Assembly (NCBI RefSeq): GCF_945957265.1
Contig: NZ_CAMFKO010000036.1
Location: 1-43,501 of the forward strand
Reading direction: 5' to 3'
Source of the DNA: an uncultured Dechloromonas sp.
GTDB lineage: Bacteria > Pseudomonadota > Gammaproteobacteria > Burkholderiales > Rhodocyclaceae
Length of the DNA stretch: 43,501 nucleotides
The position numbers were made by a program, and so were the translations under genes. Below the pieces are notes generated by a model. The model searched no databases. It saw only the letters and a program-made list of their open reading frames with translations, and was not told the DNA's origin. Position 1 is the first letter of the stretch, and the number at the start of each line of letters is the position of its first letter. Shown here in pieces: positions 9,010 through 17,779 of this stretch.

Positions 9010-10713
9010 ATGGAGCACGGTTCTCCGTTACCACTCGGCGAGCTATTTCCCTTTTTGATCGAGCTGGACGACCGCTTGCGCATCGTGCAAACCGGTCCGC
9101 TGATGGGCAAGGCCTACCCGGGATTGCAAGCCGGCGATTCGCTGGCCAGCGCCTTCCAGCCCATCGGCAAGAGCGGCGGATTCACCAGCTTCGATCAACT
9201 CTCGGCTGAACACCGGCGCCCCGCCGCGATGCGACAGAGCCAGCCCCCGGCGCTGGTCTTCCGGGGCGAATGGTTTGCCTGCAGCGCATCGCGCCAGCTG
9301 TTTTTCCTCGGCTGGCCCTGGGTCACCGATCCGGACGAACTGACCAGCCTGGGTATCCCGCTCCACGCCCTTCCCGCCCACAATCCGCTCGGCGACCTGC
9401 TCCTGCTGCTGAGGACGAATCGCAACACGCTGGCCGATACCCACGCCCTGACCGAGGCGCTGCGCCAGCGCACGCTGGCGCTGGAAAGCAGCAATCGTCG
9501 CCTGCAGGACGAAGCGGCGCTGATTCGCGCCGTCGAGGAAGCCGAACGGGCCAACCGCGCCAAGAGCACTTTCCTGGCCAACATGAGCCACGAACTGCGC
9601 ACCCCGCTCAGCGGCATCATCGGCATGGCGTCGCTGCTGATGAAACGCACCGACGATCCGAAAGCGCGCGACCAGATCGGCAAGATTCTCGGTTCGTCGA
9701 ACCATCTGCTCGCCGTGATCAACGACATCCTCGACATTTCCAAGATCGAGGCCAACCGGATGTCGCTGGAGTCGGTTCCATTCACCCTGTCGGGCGTCAT
9801 CAACAACGTCCAGAACGCCTTGCTCCTGCGCGCCGACAGCAATCGCGGGCTCGATGTCCGGATCGCCATCGCGCCGGAACTGATGAACCGGGTATTGACG
9901 GGCGACCCGCTGCGCCTCGGCCAGGTACTGATCAACCTGCTCGGCAACGCCATGAAATTCACGCCGCACGGACATGCGGCGGTGCGCGCCGACATCATGA
10001 GCAGCGAGGGCGACGAGCTGATGGTGCACTTCGAAGTGGAGGACACCGGGATCGGCATCCAGCCGGAAGACCAGGAACGGCTGTTCCTGGCCTTCGAGCA
10101 GGCGGACAGCTCGACCAGCCGGCACCATGGCGGCACCGGCCTGGGCCTCGCCATCTGCAAGCGCCTGGTCGAGTTGATGGGCGGCAGCATCGGCGTCAGG
10201 AGTCAGCCCGGGCGCGGCAGCACCTTCTGGTTCACCGTCAGGCTCAGCGACCTGCATCAGCCCTCGCTACCCCTGCCCGCAAGCGTTTCGGGGCCGGCAA
10301 CCGAGGAAACGATCCGCGCCAGATTCGGGGGAGCGCGGATACTGATTGTCGACGACGAACCGGTCAGCCAGGAAATCGCCCGCGAGTTGCTTGAGCACGC
10401 GGGGCTTGCCGTCGACATCGCCGGCGACGGCATGGAAGCCCTCGCGCTATCGCGCCAGAACGCCTATGCGCTGATCCTGATGGACATGCAGATGCCGCGC
10501 ATGAGCGGCACCGAAGCCACCCGGGCCATCCGCGGCCAGTCGTTGAACACCGCCACGCCGATCCTGGCCACCACCGCCAACGCCTTCGACGAAGACCGCA
10601 AGGATTGCCTCGAGGCCGGCATGAACAGCCACCTGCCCAAGCCGATCAGCCCCGCCAAGCTCTACGAAGCCGTCCTGCACTGGCTGCAATACGACGCGGA
10701 CCGGCAAGACTGA
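9010..10713 (+). CDS. hnoK: Hybrid sensor histidine kinase with HNOBA-like N-terminus (H-NOX partner kinase)
   Basis: A 567-residue cytosolic kinase without membrane helices. Residues about 1-130 resemble the haem-NO-binding-associated (HNOBA) domain: note [39 protein letters not shown] coiled coil (about 140-180) leads to HisKA with H194 in [11 protein letters not shown]. HATPase_c follows, with the N box [18 protein letters not shown] and [10 protein letters not shown]. After a linker, a receiver domain (about 440-560) carries D492 in [11 protein letters not shown] and the Lys of [12 protein letters not shown] proteins typically inhibit such kinases when NO is bound; that this one does so is inference from adjacency. 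The C-terminal receiver suggests phosphorelay to a further partner that is not adjacent. Confidence 0.9.
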   Translation: MEHGSPLPLGELFPFLIELDDRLRIVQTGPLMGKAYPGLQAGDSLASAFQPIGKSGGFTSFDQLSAEHRRPAAMRQSQPPALVFRGEWFACSASRQLFFLGWPWVTDPDELTSLGIPLHALPAHNPLGDLLLLLRTNRNTLADTHALTEALRQRTLALESSNRRLQDEAALIRAVEEAERANRAKSTFLANMSHELRTPLSGIIGMASLLMKRTDDPKARDQIGKILGSSNHLLAVINDILDISKIEANRMSLESVPFTLSGVINNVQNALLLRADSNRGLDVRIAIAPELMNRVLTGDPLRLGQVLINLLGNAMKFTPHGHAAVRADIMSSEGDELMVHFEVEDTGIGIQPEDQERLFLAFEQADSSTSRHHGGTGLGLAICKRLVELMGGSIGVRSQPGRGSTFWFTVRLSDLHQPSLPLPASVSGPATEETIRARFGGARILIVDDEPVSQEIARELLEHAGLAVDIAGDGMEALALSRQNAYALILMDMQMPRMSGTEATRAIRGQSLNTATPILATTANAFDEDRKDCLEAGMNSHLPKPISPAKLYEAVLHWLQYDADRQD

Positions 10714-10735
10714 GGCGCCAAGGCGCCCCGTACCG

Positions 10736-11425
10736 CTACCAGGTCGGCACGTCGCCGACCGCCGGCGGCGGCGCCTCCGGCAACCAGGCGCCGCTGGCAC
10801 CGTAGATCGCCGCCAGGGCAATCGCCAGCGCGACAAGCAGCGCCAGAAAACCGCCGCCGCGAGCGGATTCGCCATCCGCATCCTCTTTCCAGCCGGTAAT
10901 CATCGGCTTGACCAGGTTCCGCTTCTTGACGTGGCCGTAGAAAGCGATGGCGACGATGTGCAGGACGACAAGCCCGATCAGGACATTCGACAGCAGCTGG
11001 TGCACGCCGGTCAGCCGGTTGCTGATCTCGCGACTGACCAGATCGGCGAGCGGCCCGGTAAACGCGATGTCGTCGTTGGCCATCAGCCCGCTGACCACCT
11101 GCACGAGCAGCAGAACGACCAGGCCGAATACCGACAGCGCGCCGAGCGGATTGTGCCCCTCGCCACGCCAGCGACCGCCCAGGTAGGCCCTGATCCTGGC
11201 AGGCGTCGGAAAGAAATGGGCAAAACGGGCGTAGGTCGAGCCGAGCACGCCCCAGACCAGGCGAAAGCCCAGCAGGCCGGCGATCAGGATGCCGATTTTT
11301 CCATGCCACTCGATCAGATTGCCGCCGATTTGCCCGCTCACCACGGCGGCGACCACCGAGGCCGCCAGCAGCCAGTGAAACAGGCGCGTCGGTAGATCCC
11401 ACAGGAGAATCCGCTTGCTGCTCAT
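10736..11425 (-). CDS. Cytochrome b561-type membrane protein (cytochrome b/b6 domain)
   Basis: Inner-membrane di-haem b protein of the family related to Ni-hydrogenase cytochrome b subunits; 229 residues. Four helices carry His ligands in LPTRLFHWLLAASVV, IEWHGKIGILIAGLLGFRLVWG, TGVHQLLSNVLIGLVVLHIVAI and YGHVKKRNLVKPMITG; a fifth helix (FLALLVALAIALAAIYG) follows near the C-terminus. It likely passes electrons between quinones and a periplasmic cytochrome. The ATG at 11425 begins the conserved MSSKRILLWDLPTR; longer versions of the frame lack support. It lies downstream of the cytochrome c' gene on the same strand, so it probably shares electrons with it, although a terminator-like hairpin lies between them. 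Confidence 0.88.
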   Translation of the reverse strand: MSSKRILLWDLPTRLFHWLLAASVVAAVVSGQIGGNLIEWHGKIGILIAGLLGFRLVWGVLGSTYARFAHFFPTPARIRAYLGGRWRGEGHNPLGALSVFGLVVLLLVQVVSGLMANDDIAFTGPLADLVSREISNRLTGVHQLLSNVLIGLVVLHIVAIAFYGHVKKRNLVKPMITGWKEDADGESARGGGFLALLVALAIALAAIYGASGAWLPEAPPPAVGDVPTW

Positions 11426-11441
11426 ACCCTGCCCTTCCTCG

Positions 11442-11471
11442 TCAAATGAAACAGGCGCCCAAGGGCGCCTG
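11442..11471 (-). terminator. Hairpin after the cytochrome c' gene
   Basis: CAGGCGCCC, a two-base loop and GGGCGCCTG (11452-11471) form a perfect 9-bp stem, followed on the minus strand by TTTCATTT. It resembles a rho-independent terminator for cycP, possibly leaky so that the cytochrome b gene is expressed at a lower level. Confidence 0.6.
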
Positions 11472-11496
11472 CATGCCGCAACCGGAACGTGCGGCC

Positions 11497-11955
11497 TTAC
11501 TTCTTGGCCTTGAAATCGTCGTGGCATCCCTTGCAGGTACCGCCGAGCTTGCCCAACTGGACGCCAACCGCAGCCGCGTCGCCGCTTGCCGCGACCTTGG
11601 CCATTTCATTGGCTTCCTTGTTGAACTCCATGGCCACCTTGCCCAGCTTTTCCTTGTCCGTCCAGATGTTGGCCTTGGCGCGGGTCGGCTCCCAGCCGGT
11701 GCCCTTGTCGGTGCCCGGCAGGTACAGCGCGCCCATGCCGGCGTTGGCGATGGCCTGGATGGCGTTGGCCGCCTTGACGACCTCTTCCTTGTTGTAGTTG
11801 CCGCCTTCAACGTTCATCTTGATGCGCTGCATGTTCCAGGCCATGAAACCATAGCCCGACTGGCGGAACTTGATGGCATCTTCCGGCTTGACCTGGGCGA
11901 CGGCGGTACCGGCCATGGCGACCGCCAGCAGGGACAGCAAAAGCTTCGACTTCAT
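11497..11955 (-). CDS. cycP: Cytochrome c' (class II c-type cytochrome)
   Basis: Periplasmic four-helix-bundle haem protein; family members bind NO and CO and protect against nitrosative stress. A signal peptide MKSKLLLSLLAVAMAGTAVA precedes the mature chain, which begins QVKPEDAIKFRQSGYGFMAWN. The haem attachment site CKGCH (residues 141-145) is close to the C-terminus, as in the class. The 152-residue length is normal. A good GGAGAAG ribosome site precedes the ATG. The gene is transcribed towards the H-NOX/kinase pair, with a cytochrome b561 gene between. Involvement in NO handling is inferred from the family and the neighbourhood. Confidence 0.95.
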   Translation of the reverse strand: MKSKLLLSLLAVAMAGTAVAQVKPEDAIKFRQSGYGFMAWNMQRIKMNVEGGNYNKEEVVKAANAIQAIANAGMGALYLPGTDKGTGWEPTRAKANIWTDKEKLGKVAMEFNKEANEMAKVAASGDAAAVGVQLGKLGGTCKGCHDDFKAKK

Positions 11956-11980
11956 GAATTCTTCTCCGTTGTTGGGTTAA

Positions 11981-11994
11981 ATACACCGATGTAT
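11981..11994. promoter_or_regulatory. Palindrome ATACA-N4-TGTAT upstream of cycP
   Basis: A perfect 5-bp inverted repeat with a CCGA spacer, 26 bases before the cycP start codon. The position would overlap or follow the promoter, as for a repressor. The half-site recalls part of NsrR-type half-sites, but the overall spacing does not match the long NsrR palindrome, so no regulator is named. Confidence 0.3.
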
Positions 11995-12076
11995 ACGCAG
12001 CCGGGCCGGCAACTATTCCCAAATACTTTCGAACGGCCCGTCAAACCGCACTCTATCAGCCACAGGCTGCATTTCA

Positions 12077-12090
12077 GTGACCTGGGTCAC
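12077..12090. promoter_or_regulatory. Palindrome GTGACC-TG-GGTCAC upstream of cycP
   Basis: A perfect 6-bp inverted repeat with a 2-base spacer, about 122 bases upstream of the cycP start and 10 bases past the stop of the DUF2322 gene. It could be an upstream activator or repressor site for cycP. The sequence alone does not tell which regulator binds. Confidence 0.3.
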
Positions 12091-12100
12091 CGACCCGGGA

Positions 12101-12418
12101 TCACACCGCGAAGACGTGCTTGACGCGCAGCGCCGGCGCGCCGGCGTCGATGGCCAGCAGGCGGGCGATGTTCGGATGCTTGCCCGGATTGGCGCGCTCG
12201 TCCTCGGTATGCTCGGCGAAGATTTCCAGGCCTTTCCTGGCCGCCTCGGCGTTGATCGACCCGTAGGTCTGCGCCAGATGGTTGTAGACCGCCAGTGAAC
12301 CCTGGCTGCCGGCCTTGTTCTCGATGCTGGCGGCGACATTGCCGTCGGCGTCGAGCAGGTTGATGGCGGCCAGGTGCGAGATGCCCGGCAGTTTCTTCAG
12401 ATTTTCGGCAAAAGACAT
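12101..12418 (-). CDS. DUF2322 family protein
   Basis: A 105-residue soluble protein of unknown function, conserved mainly in betaproteobacteria. I recognise the family from MSFAENLKKLPGISHL, IENKAGSQGSLAVYNHLAQ and EHTEDERANPGKHPNIARLL. There is no signal peptide or membrane helix. The bases just before its ATG are not a Shine-Dalgarno site but the end of a heptanucleotide repeat array that fills the gap to the upstream zinc-ribbon gene. It lies upstream of cycP on the same strand; 145 bases separate them. Confidence 0.85.
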   Translation of the reverse strand: MSFAENLKKLPGISHLAAINLLDADGNVAASIENKAGSQGSLAVYNHLAQTYGSINAEAARKGLEIFAEHTEDERANPGKHPNIARLLAIDAGAPALRVKHVFAV

Positions 12419-12421
12419 TTT

Positions 12422-12506
12422 TAGTTGCTAGTCGTTGGTAGTTAGTCGTTAGCGCTCGGGGTTGGCATTGGGTTTTGCTAGCAACTAACGACTAGCTACC
12501 AGCAAC
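12422..12506. repeat. Heptanucleotide repeat array A (inverted)
   Basis: Degenerate 7-base units, TAGTYGY in the left half (12422-12456) and TARCNAC in the right half (12479-12506), face each other across about 23 unique bases. Left (12424-12453) and right (12477-12506) arms are inverse complements at 23 of 30 positions. The right arm matches the right arm of array B (18928-18957) at 27 of 30 positions in direct orientation. On the minus strand it fills the gap from just after the zinc-ribbon stop to 3 bases before the DUF2322 ATG. Confidence 0.85.
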
Positions 12507-12516
12507 CAGCCCCCCC

Positions 12517-12792
12517 CTACTTCCAGTCCCGCTTGGCCCTGACCAGGCCGATGACCAGGCCGGTGGTGAAGGTGGCGATGGGCACGGTGAAGGCGATGGC
12601 CTTGATGCCGCGCTCGGCGCCGAAATGGAAGAGCAGCCAGGCCATCGGCAGCATGCCGAGGAACAGGCCGATCGCACCGCCCCGGATGCCGCCACGGATC
12701 ACTTCCTGATCCGTGGTTTTCCGGTCGCCGGTGCAATGCGGACAGTAGATGGCATCGGCCGGCACGTCCTGGCCGCACTTGCTGCACTTCAT
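12517..12792 (-). CDS. Zinc-ribbon membrane protein of unknown function
   Basis: A 91-residue protein. Residues 1-25 form a zinc ribbon with CSKCG and CPHC pairs (MKCSKCGQDVPADAIYCPHC). Two hydrophobic segments follow, about residues 38-56 (GGAIGLFLGMLPMAWLLFHF) and 63-83 (KAIAFTVPIATFTTGLVIGL), the first rich in Gly. No enzymatic motif is visible. It directly follows purB (3 bases between stop and ATG), so the two are likely co-transcribed, though no functional link is known to me. Confidence 0.8.
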   Translation of the reverse strand: MKCSKCGQDVPADAIYCPHCTGDRKTTDQEVIRGGIRGGAIGLFLGMLPMAWLLFHFGAERGIKAIAFTVPIATFTTGLVIGLVRAKRDWK

Positions 12793-12795
12793 GGC

Positions 12796-14193
<1,398 letters not shown>

Positions 14194-14224
14194 TTACCTT
14201 CCCCGCCATGCGCTGCCCATACGC

Positions 14225-14230
14225 TATAAT
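14225..14230 (+). promoter_or_regulatory. Candidate -10 element (TATAAT) for the GST gene
   Basis: A perfect TATAAT lies 28 bases before the ATG at 14258, in the 94-base divergent gap with purB. I see no convincing -35 at 16-18 bases upstream, so the promoter call rests on the -10 alone. Confidence 0.4.
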
Positions 14231-14257
14231 CGAAGCCCCCAAACCAGAGAGCTCGCG

Positions 14258-14866
14258 ATGAAGCTGATCGGCTCCCATACCAGCCCCTACACGCGCAAAG
14301 TGCGTATCGTGCTGGCGGAAAAAAAGATTGAATACGATTTCGTGGTCGACTCGCCCTGGGCGAACGACAGCAAAGTGCCGGACTACAATCCGCTGGGCAA
14401 GATTCCCGTTCTGGTTCTTGACGACGATACCGCGCTGTTCGACTCCCGCGTCATCGTCGAATACATCGACAACGTCACGCCGAACAACAAGCTCTTCCCC
14501 GCCCCCAACCGCGAGCGCATCGAGGTCAAGCGCTGGGAAGCCCTGGCCGACGGCCTGTGCGACGCCGCCGTCGCCGCCCTCCTCGAGCGCAAGCGCCCGG
14601 CCAGCGAGCAAAGCGCCGACTGGGTCGAACGCCAGTTCGCCAAGGTCAAGCGCGCGCTCGCCTTCATGTCGGAAGAGCTGGACGAAAAGAGCTTCTGCAT
14701 GGGCACGCACATTTCGATGGCCGACCTGGCGCTGGGCACGGCACTCGGCTACCTGAACTTCCGCTTCCCGGAAATCGCCTGGCAGGCCGACCATCCGAAC
14801 CTTTCCAAGCTGTATGACAAACTGATGCAGCGCCCGGCCTTCGCCGACACGATCCCGCACGATTGA
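14258..14866 (+). CDS. Glutathione S-transferase family protein (YibF-like)
   Basis: A 202-residue cytosolic protein. The thioredoxin-like N-terminal domain (1-80) opens MKLIGSHTSPYTRKVRIVLAE, with Ser9 as the likely catalytic residue in SHTSPYTRK. The cis-Pro loop GKIPVLVLDDDTALFDSRVI follows. The helical C-terminal domain contains EALADGLCDAAVAALLERKRP and ISMADLALGTALGYLNFRFPE. Length and phrases such as ALADG, QSADWVERQ and GYLNFR match E. coli YibF. The substrate is unknown. It is a single gene closed by its own terminator. Confidence 0.9.
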   Translation: MKLIGSHTSPYTRKVRIVLAEKKIEYDFVVDSPWANDSKVPDYNPLGKIPVLVLDDDTALFDSRVIVEYIDNVTPNNKLFPAPNRERIEVKRWEALADGLCDAAVAALLERKRPASEQSADWVERQFAKVKRALAFMSEELDEKSFCMGTHISMADLALGTALGYLNFRFPEIAWQADHPNLSKLYDKLMQRPAFADTIPHD

Positions 14867-14887
14867 GCGCACCGCACAGCCAATCCA

Positions 14888-14913
14888 GGGCGCCACAGGC
14901 GCCCTTTTCGTTT
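14888..14913 (+). terminator. Rho-independent terminator after the GST gene
   Basis: GGGCGCC, a three-base ACA loop and GGCGCCC (14888-14904) form a perfect 7-bp stem followed by TTTTCGTTT. It lies 21 bases after the stop codon. Confidence 0.85.
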
Positions 14914-14981
14914 ATACCCACTGAACCAAAATCCTTTTGGCCAGTCTCCCTCTAGCCGGGACCATCCAGAGGACGTCACGC

Positions 14982-15569
14982 ATGATTTCTCCCCCCGAAG
15001 CGGCAACGCCGATCGACGCCATCGCCCACGCACTCACGGTTGCGCTGGGCGCTCGTGACCACTACACACGCGTCCACTGCGATCGCGTCGTCCAACTGTC
15101 GGAAGCCCTGGGCAAGCACCTGGGCCTGACCAGCAAGGAACTGGAGCATTTGTCGCTGGGGGCGCGCTTCCACGACCTGGGAAAGATCGGCATCCCCGAC
15201 ACCGTCCTGCGCAAGCCCGCACCCTTCGAGGCCCACGAGTGGGAATGCATGAAGCAGCACGTGCTGATCGGCGAGCAGATCGTTCTCGCCATCAACGGCG
15301 GCCGGGCGAGCAGCGTGGCGCGCACGGTCAGGCACCATCACGAGCACTTCGACGGCTCGGGCTACCCGGACGGACTCCAGGGCAGCGCCATTCCGCTCGA
15401 CGCCCGCATCATTTCCGTGGTGGACAGCTACGATGCGATGATCGCCCGCCGCCCCTACCATGACGCGCGCAACCACCGGGCGGTCATGGACATCCTGGTC
15501 AGCGAGTCGGGCAGCAAGCACGACCCTGACCTGGTGCACGCCTTTGGTGCCGTGATCGAAAACCGCTGA
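14982..15569 (+). CDS. Stand-alone HD-GYP domain protein (likely c-di-GMP phosphodiesterase)
   Basis: The 195 residues are essentially one HD-GYP domain, which hydrolyses cyclic di-GMP. Conserved features are intact: H64-D65 in FHDLGKIGIPD, H93, the HHHEH cluster at 118-122, and G127-Y128-P129 in DGSGYPDGLQG, followed by VVDSYDAM with the last metal-binding Asp. No receiver, PAS or membrane segment precedes it, so input must come from a partner or from ligand binding to the first 25 residues. The ATG at 14982 was chosen because it follows a gAGGACG ribosome-like site and gives a compact N-terminus. It converges on mnmA. Confidence 0.9.
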   Translation: MISPPEAATPIDAIAHALTVALGARDHYTRVHCDRVVQLSEALGKHLGLTSKELEHLSLGARFHDLGKIGIPDTVLRKPAPFEAHEWECMKQHVLIGEQIVLAINGGRASSVARTVRHHHEHFDGSGYPDGLQGSAIPLDARIISVVDSYDAMIARRPYHDARNHRAVMDILVSESGSKHDPDLVHAFGAVIENR

Positions 15570-15593
15570 CCCCGGCACCGTCGGCGCAAGCGC

Positions 15594-16691
15594 CTAGCGG
15601 ATGATGCCGCCCCCGAGGCAGACGCGGCTTTCGTACAGAACCACCGACTGCCCCGGCGTCAGCGCCCACTGCGGCTCGGCAAAGCGAATCTCGCAGGACG
15701 CCGCATCGACGCGCTCCACTTCGCACGGCTGGTCCGAGGTCCGGTAGCGCGGCTTGGCGGTATACACCCAGTGCGTGTGCGGCGCCTTGGCCGACACCCA
15801 GCTCAACTGCTCGGCGACCAGCCCTTCCTTGAGCAAGGCCGGATGATCGTGCCCCTGCACGACGTACAGCACGTTCCTGTCCATATCCTTGCCGGCCACG
15901 AACCAGGCGTCGTGGTCGCCGCCGCCCGCCACGCCCTTTTCCTTGATGCCGCCGATATGCAACCCCTTGCGCTGGCCGAGCGTGTGGTACATCAGGCCGT
16001 CGTGCTCGCCCATGACCTTGCCGTCGTCGAGGCGGCGGATCTCGCCCTTCTTCGGCGGCAGGTAGCGCGACAGGAAATCCTTGAACGGGCGCTCACCGAT
16101 GAAGCAGATGCCGGTCGAATCCTTCTTGGCGGCGACATGCAGGCCTTCCGCCTCGGCGATCTTGCGCACCTCGCGCTTGTAGATGTCGGCCAGCGGGAAC
16201 AGGGTCTTCGACAACTGCGCCTGGTTCAGCCGATACAGGAAATAGCTCTGGTCCTTGGTGCCGTCCTCGGCCTTCAGCAGCTGGAACTCGCCGTCGAACT
16301 CGCGCACCCCGGCGTAGTGGCCGGTGGCGATCTTCTCGGCGCCCAGTTTCATGGCATGGTCGAGGAAGGCCTTGAACTTGATTTCCGAGTTGCACAGGAT
16401 GTCCGGATTCGGCGTCCGCCCGGCCAGGTACTCGCGCAGGAACTCGGAGAACACGCGCTCGCGGTATTCGGCGGCGAAATTGACCACTTCGACGTCGATG
16501 CCGATGCGGTCGGCGACGCTCATCACGTCGATCAGATCCTGCCGCGACGAGCAATACTCATCGGTATCGTCGTCTTCCCAGTTCTTCATGAACAGGCCGA
16601 TCACGTTCCAGCCCTGGCGCTTGAGCAGCAAGGCCGCCACGGAGGAATCGACACCGCCGGACAAGCCGACGACCACGGTTTTCTTAGACAT
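15594..16691 (-). CDS. mnmA: tRNA-specific 2-thiouridylase MnmA
   Basis: Inserts sulfur at position 2 of the wobble uridine in tRNAs for Lys, Glu and Gln, using ATP and a persulfide from the Tus relay. The 365 residues carry the PP-loop [17 protein letters not shown], the first catalytic Cys in [12 protein letters not shown] and the second in [16 protein letters not shown], plus GHYAGVR and DQSYFLYRL, all classic. The C-terminus ends in [12 protein letters not shown]. The ATG at 16691 overlaps the end of the upstream gene by 8 bases, which supports it over a longer frame. The nudJ-to-mnmA order is also found in E. coli. Confidence 0.97.
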   Translation of the reverse strand: MSKKTVVVGLSGGVDSSVAALLLKRQGWNVIGLFMKNWEDDDTDEYCSSRQDLIDVMSVADRIGIDVEVVNFAAEYRERVFSEFLREYLAGRTPNPDILCNSEIKFKAFLDHAMKLGAEKIATGHYAGVREFDGEFQLLKAEDGTKDQSYFLYRLNQAQLSKTLFPLADIYKREVRKIAEAEGLHVAAKKDSTGICFIGERPFKDFLSRYLPPKKGEIRRLDDGKVMGEHDGLMYHTLGQRKGLHIGGIKEKGVAGGGDHDAWFVAGKDMDRNVLYVVQGHDHPALLKEGLVAEQLSWVSAKAPHTHWVYTAKPRYRTSDQPCEVERVDAASCEIRFAEPQWALTPGQSVVLYESRVCLGGGIIR

Positions 16692-17241
16692 CGGGCCCAG
16701 CCCCTTTCTTCCAGTCTTCCAGCGGCAACACCACCGCCGGCTTTCCATTATCGACGAACCAGCTATCGACGACGTAGCGCCGCGGTTCGCCCTCCTGACT
16801 TTTTTCCTCGATCACCGCCGACCAATGCACCGGCACCAGGCCGGCGAAATTCCGGCTCTCCGGCTCGAGCACGCGATGCCAGCGCAGGTAGCCGCGCCTG
16901 GCCAGCAACTGCAGCAGGCGGGTGGTCGAGGTCGAATGATCGATGCAATCCATCTTGCCCGACACATTGTCGTCGTCGAAATTGCCGCCGCGATCGTTGC
17001 GAATATCCGACTGCTCGCCGCCCCACTCGTACAGGCGGCCGACAGCCACGGCCAGCACGCCGCGCTCGCCGGCCGGGTCGGCCGCGGCAAACAGCATCCG
17101 GCGAACCTGCCCGAGCTGGCCTTCGGTATAACGCACCGCTACCTGATGCTCGCAGCCATAGCCGTGGCAGATGCGCACCGACTCATCGGCGAACAGGCCG
17201 CCGGAGAAGCAGGCGAGCAGCAGGCACCAGCAGCGCAACAT
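16684..17241 (-). CDS. Conserved secreted protein of unknown function between nudJ and mnmA
   Basis: I recognise this only as a conserved proteobacterial hypothetical. The 185-residue product has a short signal peptide ([18 protein letters not shown]), then RICHGYGC near the mature N-terminus, a central [30 protein letters not shown] and [15 protein letters not shown] near the end. The four Cys and the HWSAVI and DSWF phrases look like conserved core positions, suggesting a folded, possibly disulfide-bonded periplasmic protein. Its start overlaps the nudJ stop as TGATG and its end overlaps the mnmA start, so the three are translationally coupled. Confidence 0.8.
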   Translation of the reverse strand: MLRCWCLLLACFSGGLFADESVRICHGYGCEHQVAVRYTEGQLGQVRRMLFAAADPAGERGVLAVAVGRLYEWGGEQSDIRNDRGGNFDDDNVSGKMDCIDHSTSTTRLLQLLARRGYLRWHRVLEPESRNFAGLVPVHWSAVIEEKSQEGEPRRYVVDSWFVDNGKPAVVLPLEDWKKGAGPDV

Positions 17242-17690
17242 CAGTCGTAGTGCACCAGCATGTCGAGCGGGTAGCGCTTGCCGGCCAGCAGATCCTCGCA
17301 GCAGCGCAGGATCAGCGGGCTGCGATGGCGCGCCTGCGTCGCCCGGACCTCGTCCAGCGTCAGCCAGCGGGCGGCGACGATGCCGTCGTCCAGCTTGCGG
17401 TCCGCCTCGAAGCCACGCAATTCGCCGGCAAAGGCGAAGCGCAGATAGGTCGTGTCTTCCTTGGTCGGATGCTTCCAGTGGTAGATGCCGACCAGGTGCG
17501 TCGGCTTGAAGTGGTAGGCCGTCTCCTCCAGCGCCTCGCGCACCACTGCATCGACCAGCGGCTCGTCCTCCTCGAGGTGTCCGGCCGGCTGGTTGAAGGC
17601 CAGGCCGGCCTCGGTTTCCTCCTCGACCAACAGGAACTTGCCGTCGCGATAGACGACGGCGGCGACGGTGACGTGGGGCTTCCAGACCAT
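17241..17690 (-). CDS. nudJ: Nudix hydrolase NudJ
   Basis: Nudix enzyme of the NudJ type, which in E. coli hydrolyses nucleoside di- and triphosphates and HMP-pyrophosphate. The 149 residues open KPHVTVAAVVYRDGKFLLVEE and carry the Nudix box from G37 to Y59: G37, E43, R51-E52 and E55-E56 are present, but the usual Gly of EETG is Ala58. The phrase AFNQPAGHLEEDEPLVDA and the ending GKRYPLDML match E. coli NudJ closely. It is followed by a coupled unknown gene and mnmA. Confidence 0.92.
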   Translation of the reverse strand: MVWKPHVTVAAVVYRDGKFLLVEEETEAGLAFNQPAGHLEEDEPLVDAVVREALEETAYHFKPTHLVGIYHWKHPTKEDTTYLRFAFAGELRGFEADRKLDDGIVAARWLTLDEVRATQARHRSPLILRCCEDLLAGKRYPLDMLVHYD

Positions 17691-17779
17691 GGCGAGACTC
17701 GAACGGCAAAACCATTATTTTACCGTCTGAATTCGGCTAGAATTATGGGCTTTTACACACGGCAACACGGAGAATCACC

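Noticed and set aside
10714..10727. Terminator between the H-NOX kinase and cytochrome b genes
   Set aside because: GGCGCC-AA-GGCGCC forms a short stem, but it has no T-run on either strand and a two-base loop, so it is not convincing.
11976..11996. NsrR binding site before cycP
   Set aside because: Only one half resembles the NsrR half-site; the other half and the overall spacing do not fit. Kept only as an unnamed palindrome.
12422..12506. CRISPR array or IS remnant
   Set aside because: Units are only 7 bases with no spacers, there are no cas or transposase genes, and no target-site duplication is visible.
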